Assembly: GCF_018446385.1 (NCBI RefSeq)
Contig: NW_024589874.1
Span: 310,001-374,000 of the forward strand
Reading direction: 5' to 3'
From: Zingiber officinale
Taxonomy: Eukaryota > Streptophyta > Magnoliopsida > Zingiberales > Zingiberaceae
DNA: 64,000 nt
The notes below the pieces were generated by a model, which saw nothing but the letters and a program-made list of their open reading frames with translations, did no database searches and was not told the origin of the DNA. Made by a program: the position numbers and the translations under genes. This document shows positions 22,707 to 33,895 of this stretch, in pieces; within the stretch, counting starts at the first letter, position 1, and the number at the start of each line of letters is the position of its first letter.

Positions 22707-23563
22707 CATGTGGTATCCACGTTCGGAGAGGTTCATGGTTGGAGAAGTGAAGGTCTCTGTGAGCAGCAGGCCTGTGCCTGCTGCATTGACATTAGGGTAC
22801 ACGTAGCTTACTTTGTCCCGAGCAGATGTCATGAACAGGAATGCCGCATGGCCAAGTCCAGCAAGCTTGGTCGACAAGATCAAATCATAGTATCGATTCT
22901 GTCAACAAATTCGTAAAAAGCTAGTGAGATTTCTGCTATCATTCCATTTCAAGGATCATGTGTTTTTCCCCCTTTCATTTGTACCCTTAACAGACCGATC
23001 ATGTTGACATACTTCGCTGGCTCCAGGAAATCTTTGTCGGGGTCATACACATTCGCCCACCTCACATTCTTGTTCACCTCGTACACCTACTTCCCCCTGG
23101 GCAAGGCAACGACATCGATCTGCACGCCGGGGTACCTATCCTTGATGAGTTGGATCACGGGGAAGAAGAGGAGGTTCTCGTAGACTCTGCCAGAGATGAC
23201 GCAACAGCAGAGGCGCACGTCGCCGCGGACCTTGGAGGCGAGCAAGGCGAGCTCGACGTTGGAGCCCATGGGAAACTTGAGGAAGTCGTAGGGGTTGTCG
23301 GGAGGGCGAGGGTCCTCCTCCTGCTTTCCGTCGGCGAAGAGGGATCCATACTCGATGTCGGGGTCCTCTCCGCAGTCGAAGGGGTCGAGCCAAGGGTTCT
23401 TCTTCTTCTTCGCGGCGGTGGAGACGAATCGGAGCCATCCTCGCTGAGGATGGTACGCCGAGGAAGAGGATAGGGCATGGGTGTGGAGTGGGGAAGGGAA
23501 TGCGTGGGAGATGGGGAAGGAAAAGCTACAGGAGTGCGAAGAAGGTTTCCTCTTCTCACCCAA
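22707..23563 (-). pseudogene. PnsB1/NDF1-like 5' exons, captured by CACTA
   Basis: Exon 1 (22985-23563, minus) reads a serine-rich transit-peptide-like N-terminus, then NPWLDPFDCGEDPDIEYGSL, EEDPRPPDNPYDFLKFPMGS, CCCVISGRVYENLLFFPVIQ and LIKDRYPGVQIDVVALPRGK. It continues after an in-frame TAG (23087-23089) as VYEVNKNVRWANVYDPDKDF. Exon 2 (22707-22898) reads NRYYDLILSTKLAGLGHAAF and YVYPNVNAAGTGLLLTETF. This is the glycosyltransferase-9-like chloroplast NDH subunit PnsB1 (NDF1), recognised from memory. No ATG is seen at the expected start; the frame opens at TTG. The intron between them has GT and AG ends. Being partial and stopped, it is a pseudogene. Confidence 0.75.
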
Positions 23564-24033
23564 AGGGAGGAGTTGGAAGAGATGCGGTGTGGTTGGATGG
23601 AGAAGGAAGGGGCGTCGATGTAGGAAGGGGAAGAGGGAGATGAGGTTGAGAGAGATGGTCAGGTTTAGGTTTAGGTTTAGGCTGAGAGAGATGGTCGGAG
23701 GAAGGGGCGCGATATAGGTTTAGGTTTGGAGGGAACTTTGTGAAGTGTTGCAAATTTTGGCTAGTGGGAAAATTAAAATATTTTATTTTGGTTCATTAAC
23801 ACCGGATTTTAAAAACCGCTGTTAAAATCGGTGTCTATTAACGAAAAAAAGGTGCTCATAGACATCGCATAAAAAATCGATGTCTATGAGCGAAAATCTG
23901 CGCTCATAGACACCGATTTTTGGAAAAATTGGTGTGAAATACTGAAAGACATCGGTTTTTTGCTTAAAACCGTTATTGTTCCACCGATGTCTATGAGGAT
24001 TTTTCTTGTAGTGCCTCCAAGAATAGGGTTCTT

Positions 24034-27000
24034 TGTTGGTTTAGCGGGGACCGGCAAGAGGGGGGTGAATTGCCTGCAAATCAAACTATACCCTCCTCAA
24101 GTAATTTCAACTCTGAAATAAATGCAACTATATTGAGAATAAAATAATCAGAGAAATAGACACACAAATTTAACCTGGTTACAACCAAGAGGGTTGTTAA
24201 TCCAGGGCGATGAAAGGCTCAGTAAGAAAACTCCTTCTCTAAAGGCGGAGAAGCCTTTTACACTTTGAAAGCACAGAAGTTGCAGAAGATGAATTACAGA
24301 GTTGATTTTTCGTATGAAATCGTTGTTCTCTAAAGCTGCCCGAGACCCTCTTTATATAGGGGTTCTCGAGCTTATCAGATCACCTGATCCTTCGGGATCA
24401 GGTTTGACTCGAGAGGGATCGGTCGACCGATCCCCAGGTTTAGTCGACCGAACCTGCTGTACCTGCCCAGCTTTCCGTCTAGGTGTAGTCTCTGTTGATC
24501 GAGCTCAGGTTCGGTCGACCGATCCTTGTGTTCGGTCGACCGATCGACCAACGGTCTTCCTCTGCGCTGGCCCGATGAAAACGCTCGACTCAGTCTCTGG
24601 ATAAACTTGGGTTCGGTCGACCGATCATGAGGTTCGGTCGACCAATCACTTCACTGCTGGCAGATGTGTTGCTGACGTGTCTCCAACGGCTAGCTTCGGT
24701 TAATGAAGGGTTCGGTCGACCGATCAATAGGTTTGGTCGACCGAACCGTTGACAAGTCAACTCTAGTTGACTTGCTCCGGTTCGGCTCCTTGGATGATTG
24801 CGGTCATCCGGAATAGGGCTCACCCGAACCCAGTTCCCAGCCTTCTCCTCGAGCAGGCTTCCTTCCGGCTTCTCATCCCTCGAATGCCGCGCACATTCTT
24901 CTCGCTCCACCGGAGTACTCTTCCGCAACTCTCTCATCCTTCGGACGTACCGAGCCCGTCGGCTCCCTTCTCGTGCCATCCTTCTCGCTAGCTGCGTCTT
25001 CCGCTCGACTTCAGACACAGGGTTCAGACACAACGCAGGACCTAACTAACTTGGTTGATCACATCAAAACTACCACGGGGTCCAACAATCTCGCCCTTTT
25101 TGATGTGCATCAACCCAAGTTCAAGTTAGGGTAAAACAGACACGAAAAGTAATTTTAAAGAAAAATTACTAAACTAGCATATTAAGCATAAGTTTTGCAA
25201 TAAGTAAAATTGCAACACTATTTAGAAAAATATTAAACATTTAAACTTTTAATTTTCCTAACTCCCTCTAAACTTGTACTTTTCTCTCCCCCTTTGATCA
25301 CAGCAAAAACGGGGAAGCAAGTTCTTAAGATAAAAAAAAATTCTAATAGATCTCTTAGAATTTTCAAAAGGAATTTCTAAGTAAAAATTCTATTTTCTAA
25401 AAATTTTAAAAAAAATCTAAAACTTAAAAAAGTCACAGAAAATGTTTGTACACTTTCAAAGTATTTTAATTCTACTTTTAATGCTTTTTCAGAAAGTTAA
25501 TTAAACATTTTGTTTCAATATTTCAGCTTCTAGGTCGTGGCGAGGCACTAGGCCTTCTTGGTTATTGGAGCAACAATCACTTCCTTAGACAAAGCCTTCA
25601 TAAGGAAAATGTTTAATTTTCTCTCTATAAAGCTTTAAATTTTATGAGATTAGTTTAGCACAGATTTTGGAACCCAATAAAGGTTCCTTCTTACAGGATT
25701 AGTCAAAAATTTAGGGGGTACATAATTTTTAGAAATTTTCCTAAGTTGACCTTGATGCTTCCTTATATACCAGTTTAATTTTCCATAAATTTTAAGTTTT
25801 GATTTTGGAAAAACATTTATCTTTAAGCATGCATCAGATTTCAATTTTTCAATTTCTAATTTTAAATTTTCATTTTCTGATTTCAAATTTTCATTTTCTT
25901 TTTCTAATTTATCTAATTCTTTAGAAAGAGCTTTAATAAATTTAAAAGATTGAGTCGGGGTTAGATTGCATACCTTACTTACCTGGTCTGGTGACGCTCC
26001 CCCTTTACTACTGTTTTCTTTTTCTGATGATTCTCCCCCTTCATCAATGCTCATTTCTGAGCTAGATGTTTCTCCTGGCTGATGGTTAGATAGTAGAGCT
26101 AATCCTGCGAATTCTTCGACTTTTGACTCGGAGGATGAAGAGTCGTCCCATGTTGCCTTCAGATTTCTGTGCTTGGGTAGAGCTGGCTTATTGCTTCTTT
26201 CCTTATCTTTATGTTTGTACTTCAATTTTAGGCAATCATCCTTGATGTGCCCTTCTTCGTTGCAATTGTAGCATCGGACTGTCCTTCCTTTTTGATGGCG
26301 TTTACTTGACTGCGATCTAAACTTGTTAGATTTAAAAAACTTATTAAAACGTCTTACCATTAACGCAGCTTCATTTTCGTCGATTGACGCTTCGGAGTCG
26401 GGATCGTCCTTTTCAGCTCATAGGGCAATGTTGAGATTCTACTTCTTTATTGGTTTTTCTGCAAGTCGAGACTCGTGAAGTTCAAAAGTTGAAAACAAGT
26501 TTTCTAAACTACTTACCTCAAAGTCCTTAGAGATGTAGTAAGCATCTACTAAGGACACCCATTCTGAATTCCTCGGGAAGGCATTGAGCGCGTATCTGAT
26601 GGAATCCCGGTTGGTTACTTCTTCTCTAAGGTTCGTTAGTTGCGTTATTAGCTCCTTGATTCTTGCTTGGAGTTGCGCTACCTTCTCGCCGTTGTTCATC
26701 CGGAGGTTTGTTAGTTGTGTCCGGAGGATGTAGCGTCGCACCAGCTTCGCTTCAGAGGTACCTTCGTGAAGCTCCAGGAATTTCTCCCAGAGATCTTTCG
26801 CTGAATTGTAGCTTCCGATCCGGCTTACCTCCTGAGGTGGCAGAACCCTGAGGAGGTGGAATTCAGCTTTTCCGTTGGCGACGAAATCAGCTTGCTCCTT
26901 CTTGCTCTATGTGTTTTCTTCTTTGTCTTTAGGAGCTGCAAAACCATATTTTATAGTAATTAAAATATCAAAATCTGTTTTAAAGAATACCTCCATTTTT

Positions 27001-28188
27001 CGCTTCCATGTAGCGAAATTTCCGTCGAACTTCGGGAGATGAATGTTCGCGCCGGCCATTGTCTTGATCTTAGTGCTTCAGACGGCGGTTAGTCCTTCTG
27101 AGGCTGTCAGGCTCTGATACCACTTGTTGGTTTAGCGGGGACCGGCAAGAGGATGGTGAATTGCCTGCAAATCAAACTATACCCTCCTCATGCATTTTCA
27201 ACTCTAAAATAAATGCAACTATATTGAGAATAAAATAATCAGAGAAATAGACACACAAATTTAACCTGGTTACAACCAAGAGGGTTGTTAATCCAGGGCG
27301 ATGAAAGGCTCAGTAAGAAAACTCTTTCTCTAAAGGCGGAGAAGCCTTTTACACTTTGAAAGCACAGAAGTTGCAGAAGATGAATTACAGAGTTGGTTTT
27401 TCGTATGAAATTGTTGTTCTTTAAAGCTGCCCGAGACCCTCTTTATATAGGGGTTCTCGAGCTTATCAAATCACCTGATCCTTCGGGATCAGGTTTGACT
27501 CGAGAGGGATCGGTCGACCGATCCCCAGGTTCGGTCGACCGGCCCAGCTTTCCATCTAGGTGCAGTCTCTGTTGATCGAGCTCAGGTTCGATCGACCGAT
27601 CCTTGTGTTCGGTCGACCGATCGGCCAACGGTCTTCCTCTGCGCTGGCCCGATGAAAACGCTCGACTCAGTCTCTGGATAAATTTGGGTTCGGTCGACCG
27701 ATCATGAGGTTCGGTCGACCGATCACTTCACCGCTGGCAGATGTGTTGCTGACGTGTCTCCAACGGTTGGCTTCGGTTAATGAAGGGTTCGGTCGACCGA
27801 TCAATAGGTTCAGTCGACCGAACCATTGACAAGCAACTCCAGTTGACTTGCTCCGGTTCGGCTCCTTGGGTGATTGCGACCATCCGGATAGGGCTCACCT
27901 GAACCCAGTTCCCGGCCTTCTCCTCTAGCAGGCTTCCTTCCGGTTTCTCGTCCCTCGAACGCCGCGCACATGCTTCTCGCTCCACCAGAGTACTCTTCCG
28001 CAGCTCTCTCGTCCTTCGGACGCACCGAGCCCGTCGGCTCCCTTCCTGTGCCGTCCTTCTCGCTAGTTGTGTCTTCCGCTCGACTTCCTGCACTCCTAAA
28101 TTCCTGCACACTCGGACACAGGGTTCAGACACAACGCAGGACCTAACTAACTTGGTTGATCACAACAAAACTACCACGGGGTCCAACA
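24034..28188 (-). mobile_element. Copia-D, gag-only non-autonomous Copia element inside the Gypsy-C LTR
   Basis: It has a target duplication TTCTT (24029-24033 and 28189-28193). LTRs are 24034-25087 and 27125-28188, both TGTTGG...CCAACA, with about 45 substitutions in ~1.03 kb by eye. That suggests one to two million years if a rice-like rate applies. On the minus strand the Met-tRNA primer site (GTGGTATCAGAGCC) lies just inside 27125. A Copia gag region follows (26439-27060), then a CCHC zinc knuckle region with a long coiled coil (25650-26360, CYNCNEEGHIKDDC). No protease, integrase, RT or RNase H is present. The element ends look whole and the gag is broken. Confidence 0.85.
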
Positions 28189-29151
28189 TTCTTGACCCTT
28201 TTATACCTCCTCCAAGCTATCCAAGAAAACCAGGATTACAGGGATCCAGTAAACTGAGTTTTTCACCCATTAAACCAGGATTTCTCATGATTTAACCTAA
28301 ACCAAAGTTGTAGCTCTAACTTATCTTCAATCTGATACTTTGATCAAGCCCTGGCTCCAACCGAGCTAAAAGTTATGGCGGTTCGAAGTTTGGTATGCAG
28401 TCTGGGTGGAGGTCCAGTTGAACCAGCGGTTGGGAGGCACGGCCATGCCATTTAGCACGGGCATACAATGCTTTCTCTCTATTGGTTCTGAAGCAAAGTT
28501 GTAGATCTTGAAGTCAGCTACGTTTTGTTATAAAGAACATCTCGAAATTCCAATGGAGCACAAAGTTATGGACAAATTATGAACAGTCTGCAATCTGCCC
28601 AGAATTCAGCACAGCCCTATTTTGGCGTGGCACGACCCGTGTTCTTTGTCACACGGCTGTGTGGAATCCACACGGCCTCACATGGCTTCTTCTCGGGTTG
28701 AGTCACACGACTGTGTGAAACTCACATGGCCGTGGCCTTTTTCTTCTCTGCCAAGGTGACACGGCTGTGTGGATTCATATGGCCGTGACTTTCTCTCCTC
28801 TGGATCGTTGGCACGGCCATGCCATTTGGTACGACCGTGTGTTGCTTAGCCATGGGGATAATGGCACGTTTGTGTGGGAGCACACAGCTGTGGCTTTCTT
28901 CGCATCGGTTGCTGGCATGGCCAAGACATGATAATGGCACGACCCAAGCTCCTGTGTGCATTTTTGCTCCATTTTCGCTCCAAATAGCATCCTATCAATC
29001 AAAACAAGCAAAGAGTAGATCTTCAAACAAAATATAATGGAAGTATGATATTATAATGAAATAGGGTGCAATCAATATAGATTATGCTAATGAAATGCAA
29101 GTAGATGTGTGTCAAAGCATGCATAAATGATTATATAATCTATGCGCATCA

Positions 29152-30399
29152 CACCCCCAGACTTAAACCTTTGCTTGTCCTCAAGCAAAACCCGCAATCT
29201 AGATTCATGTGGTTAAATAGTGCATCATAATCTCTAGCAAATCAATCTAATCCTATCAAATGATTTCATTGGTGAGCAAGATACAAAAGTAGTTTGAGTA
29301 TGATCTAAGTAGTAGTCCTCCGTGCTCAGTGCGAAAGTGGCCTAAATTTATCAAGTTTCAATCCCTAAGTCTAGTCAAGTCATCATAAAATTGTGTTCCT
29401 TATGCTTCCGGCGATAGACACCTACCTGCCACACGCAAGGTTCGTTCCCCACAAAAATGTTATGCATCGTCTACACAAGGTCTCAAAGGAATACTCAGTA
29501 TCAAGAGAAACATAGCATTCATTTTTCCAGTAACCTAACTCGGTCTCAAAGGGGTGAATTGCTAGTTTCCACTCATGACAACTATTTTTTTATCCTTTTT
29601 TTTAATGTTTGCAACGTATCAAACTTGAACAAACCTTCATTTTTTCATATTTTTTATTTTTTAAATTTTTTTTTTTTGGGATTGATTTTTTCAAATGAGC
29701 TTACATGATCTGAGTTTATCCAGTAACCAAAATGTAGTTGAGAGGTCACCATAGAAGCACAAGTACTAGTCCAATTCTATGAATCATGACTATTTTAGAG
29801 TTATCAACTATCAAAAATAGGCATAGCGCATAGAGATCCTAAAATAAGGTCAATACTTAAACTCTTGTAGTAAAAACATTGCTCACTTCATGCTATCATA
29901 GATAGAAAAATATAGATCACTAAATATAATAGCACCATAAGTAGCCAATAAACCATATGTAATCTAGATTAAACGTGCTAGTATTTTTTAATAAGGAACA
30001 AACAATCATGATGTGATGTAAGATGCAACTAGCAAAAATTTTATTAAGCAAAAAAGAAATAAGCAAAAACTAAATTAAACCAAATGCATCTAATGCATCC
30101 CCCCAGACTTAAACTTTTCATTGTCCCAATGAAAATTAAAAATAATGTGGAGGAGATAAAAAGTAAGAGAAGTTACCAAATGATGTCATTAACTTCTCCA
30201 CCATATAGTTGCCCTCCTCCTAATCTTTGAATCGTATAAAAGAATGTAGACAATAAAAATTAAGTAGAGGATACATGTTTATTATAAAGAAATGAAACTA
30301 GAAAGAACTAAAGGCATGAATGAAAATGAAGAAAATGAACTTGGGTTACCTCCCAAGAAGGGCTTGTTTAAGGTCATTAGCTCGACCACCTCATTAAAT
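29152..30399 (-). other. Non-coding 3' internal region of Gypsy-C
   Basis: It carries two copies of a polypurine-like motif: CCCCCAGACTTAAACCTTTG next to the LTR at about 29154, and CCCCCCAGACTTAAACTTTT at about 30100. No coding sequence is seen. Confidence 0.5.
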
Positions 30400-31823
30400 T
30401 CATCGAAATCTCGCTCTAAGAGGGGTAAGATATTTCAACACCCTCCTACCAAGGACTCTTATTATGGAGAGAGCTTTCATCAAAGGAGCTATAGAGTAAA
30501 GTATTACTCTCTCCATCTTCGTCTTCTTTGAAGTTCTTTCAGGTGGTCGAAGATGGTTCAGTCTGAACTTCCAAATATAGGCCTCATGAAAATCTACACA
30601 CCCAAAAGAAAAACCTACCTCTCCCAAGCATGCTATATTAGATAGAACTAGAACCTTATTAAGATGAATTGAGTATGTATCACAGATTGAATCACATCCA
30701 ACAAAATCTACTATTGGTACATCTATGAAATTTTCCAAAAGATCACAAAGGATACTAACCTTGCTTTGCTGAGAGATACCTGAAAGTTCTAAACATGTGG
30801 ATGTGACTTCTGAATCTTGCATTGGCTCTAGCTCTGGCTCAAGTGGTGGTGCCTCTAAAAGTAGTGATTCTTGGGGCTTTGCTTCTATTGCACAAGTCCC
30901 TACACAATTATCATCAACATATTCCATTCTTTCAAATTCCATAGTATCGAGTTGTTGTGCGACCAAGAGAGGCGATCCTTGGGACATTTCCTCCATAGTA
31001 CATGCCCCTACACTTTTATCTACCACATCATCATCATAAGTGGGGAAGAGTCCACTAACACTAATGTCATCAATAGAGGGATCAACAACATTTTTAGAAA
31101 TTTGAAGTAATATTCGTAAAGTTGAGATCCCCCGTTGCACTATTAGCTCTTCAAAAACTTGTGTTGTGTCTCCATCTGACTTGGAGTAGGGATATTTGTG
31201 TGTTGGAAGTCCTCCAAGCCAACCGGCTCATCTGGTTGTAAATGATGTAAACTGTCCAATGAAAAATCATCCCGAAACACTGAGAAACCCTGTGATGCTT
31301 GAAAAGAATGATCAACACCTTGCACGTTTCTATAATCAAAATTTTGATAATTCCTCCAATCCTGATTGTAGGGATGAGGTGGGTCAGAGTTCTGTTGCTG
31401 GGAAAATGACTACTCACTCTATTCTAGAATTGACTAAGGTTGAAAGTTCTGAATTTGATAATCCCCCCAGTCATAGACATAAGTATCAGGAACCTGCTCA
31501 TACACATCCTGATGTTGAGGTTGGAATAAGTGCTGAAGTTCCGTGGAAGAGCTAGCTGTATTTTGGAAGAAGTAACATAAAGCAACTGGATGGAATGGAC
31601 TACCACAAGCCGTGCAGATATCATCAGTTGGTTCTATGGGAGGGTCATCTTTCTTTTGAAAGAGGTGGCATATGGCAGACGGATGAGACGTGCTACCACA
31701 TCCTCCACAAAGGAACTCAAGTTGCTCATCTGGATCATAGCCTTCATCAATGGGAGATCTGGGTCTTACACTCATGGGTGTGAAAAATTCTCTTAAGGCC
31801 CTGCTTGACATGTTAGTGCTCAC
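30400..31823 (-). other. Gag-like remnant in Gypsy-C with paired CCHC knuckles
   Basis: Downstream of the Gypsy-C primer site, the minus strand encodes two CX2CX4HX4C motifs about 30 residues apart (CGGCGSTSHPSAIC and CTACGSPFHPVALC), followed by acidic low-complexity sequence. No capsid domain is recognised. The spacing is exactly that of a retroviral nucleocapsid knuckle. The region is broken and is treated as a fossil. Confidence 0.6.
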
Positions 31824-32053
31824 GGATATTTAAAAAAAATTATGAGAAAAAACAAAAATGAAGAATTAAGGGCAATAAATAAAATGCTATATGAAAAATA
31901 AGAAAGACAATGCAAAATTTAAATTGCAAGAAAGAAAGTGCATAAAGGAAAAAAGAAGAAAAAGCAAAAGGAAAAAGAAAAATGTCTAGAGTAACTCATA
32001 TGTTATTCAACTAATGTTAATGCGAACAGTCTCCGACAACGGCATCAAAAATT

Positions 32054-33895
32054 TATTACGATTCTGCAAGTGCACGAATTCATTGTCAGTAATATCTAAG
32101 ATTGTCGAACCACAGAGACTGATGATTAAGCACTAGAGATGTCGCAAAGTAAGTTATCTAGACGGTCGAAAGTTGGCTTTGGCGCTTGCAAACTAACAAG
32201 AGTGATTGAAGAGAGAAAGAGAAGGATGAGAGAATCGATCTTGGAGGGAATTGAACTTTGGGAAATGGATTCTAGGATTTCGATTTCGTTATGGTGGAAC
32301 CTGATGCATCATGTTCTATCTTTTACTCATTGTCAATCAACATACCTTCGCCGGAAGTTAAAGCTACTATCCTTAAGTACTAATCAGAGAAGATCTCTGT
32401 GAAATCCTGTTACGGTTAACCCCTGTCACTAGGGCGCCTCGGTAGATCACAAGAATACAAATCTAATCGGTATCATTAGGGATAGAGATAGGGGTTTGGT
32501 TTGGTCTCTTACTTCCTTGTGGAGAAGTTGCCTCTCCTTTCCAGGGAATATTCTAGACGTCCGTGAACGGGTTACCCCTAACACTAGGGCCCCTCGGGTG
32601 TACGATCTAAGATCCTCTCTTTACGAAATTAGCAATTCCTACACAATCACTTAACATGACAAGGCAACAAGTCTCATGCACATCAAATAGAAATGAAGCA
32701 AGAGAAATCATCCAACAAGTAAAGGCACGAACATGAGTCTTACATCAAACCCTATCCAAAACTACTCCCTACATCCATAGAAAAGGAGATCTACTCCATT
32801 GCAAGAGACCAAAACATAAAGTAAAGAACACTTACAACCCTTGATGTGAGAAGAAGGGGAAGAAGAGATACTTGCCGAGGTTTCCGATGTCTTGGTGATG
32901 CTTCCATGCTCTGGAGATGGACGGAACGTCAAGAGATGGCGCCAGATGAAGCTCTCGGGTTTCCCCCAAAGGGGAGAACCCTTTCCCGAGGAGATGGGGT
33001 GAAATACCAAACCAAAGATCCTCCAAGAATTGGGTTCTTGACCCTTTTATACCTCCTCCAAGCTGTCCAGGAAAACCAGGATTACAGGGGTCCGGTAAAC
33101 CGAGATTTTCACCCATTAAACCAGGTTTTCTCGTGATTTACCCTGAACCAAAGTTGTATCTCTTGAAATTATCTTCAATCTGATACTTGTATTGAGCCCT
33201 GGCTCCAACCGAACCGAAAGTTATGGCGGTTCGAAGTTTGGTCTACGGTCTGGGCGGAGGTCCAGTTGATCCCACGGTTGGGAGGCATGACCGTGCCATT
33301 TTATCATTGGCAGACAATGCTTTCTCTCTGTTGGATCTGAAGCAAAGTTGTAGATCTTGAAGTCAGCTATGTTTCGGTATAAAGAACATTTCGAAACTCC
33401 AACAGAGCGCAAAGTTATGGAGAAATTACGAACGGTCTACAATCTGCCCAAAATTCAGCACAACCCTATTTTGGCGTGGCACGACCCGTGTTCTTCGTCA
33501 CATGGCCGTGTGGAATCCACACGGCCTCATATGGCTTCTTCTCGGGTTGAGTCACATGGCTGTGTGGAACTCACACGGCCGTGCCCTTTTTCTTCTCTAC
33601 CATGGTCACACGGCCTTGTGGATTCACACGGCCGTGGCTTTCTTCGCATCGGGTGCTGGCACGGCCAAGGCATGATAATGGCACGACCCAAGCTCCTGTG
33701 TGCATTTTTGCTCCATTTTCGCTTCAAATAGCATGCTATCAATCAAAATAAGAAAAGAGTAAATCTTCGAACAAAATATAATTGAAGTATGCCATTATAA
33801 TGAAATAGGGTGCAATAAACATAGATTATGCTAATGAAATGCAAGTAGACGTGTGTCAAAGCTTGCATAAATGATCATATAATCTATGCACATCA
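32054..33895 (-). repeat. 5' LTR of Gypsy-C
   Basis: This is an uninterrupted 1842-bp LTR. On the plus strand it runs from TATTACGATTCTGCAAG to ATGCACATCA. It serves as the empty-site reference for the CACTA and Copia-D insertions in the other LTR. Confidence 0.85.

Larger units (their letters stand above)
18399..24013. mobile_element. CACTA (En/Spm) transposon carrying two host gene fragments
   Basis: The left end is CACTACAACAAAAACCCTC and the right end is the inverse of CACTACAAGAAAAATCCTC, each followed by ATAGACAT. The 3-bp target duplication CCT lies at 18396-18398 and 24014-24016, and the intact Gypsy-C LTR at about 33019 shows the uninterrupted site. Subterminal repeats of the ACCGATGT / ACACCGGTTT type occur at 18430-18740 and 23800-23990. 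The 5.6-kb interior has no transposase that I can recognise, so it is probably non-autonomous. It holds exons of two host genes, all on the minus strand. Confidence 0.9.
17430..29151 (-). repeat. 3' LTR of Gypsy-C, split by CACTA and Copia-D
   Basis: LTR sequence is present at 17430-18398, 24014-24033 and 28189-29151, about 1.9 kb in sum. It matches the uninterrupted LTR at 32054-33895 (1842 bp). Both copies carry a series of imperfect CACGGCCGTGTGG-type palindromes near one end. Confidence 0.85.
17430..33895 (-). mobile_element. Gypsy-C, non-autonomous Ty3/Gypsy element inside the Copia-B LTR
   Basis: A 5-bp target duplication GTCAT flanks it (17425-17429 and 33896-33900), and unit 2 has the empty site at 63454. 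Read on the minus strand, the 5' LTR is 33895-32054. A primer site of the tRNA-Asp type (TGATGCCGTTGTCGGAGA) follows at about 32030-32053. An internal region of ~2.9 kb ends in a polypurine tract (AAGTCTGGGGGTG, about 29152-29165). The 3' LTR is 29151-17430 and contains two nested elements. There is no protease, RT or integrase, so it depends on a partner. The ends look whole and the coding part is decayed. Confidence 0.85.

Noticed and set aside
23136-23559. Other-frame readings over the captured PnsB1 exon (both strands)
   Set aside because: Only the frame giving EEDPRPPDNPYDFLKFPMGS matches a protein family; the rest are GC-rich shadows.
24590-25033. Arginine-rich frames in the Copia-D LTRs (also 27728-28132)
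   Set aside because: They are LTR sequence with palindromes that happens to be open; related LTRs give similar frames.
28600-29040. Repeated CACGGC units considered as a CRISPR-like or satellite array
   Set aside because: The units are irregular, lie within the Gypsy-C LTR and have no unique equal-length spacers; this is a plant sequence.
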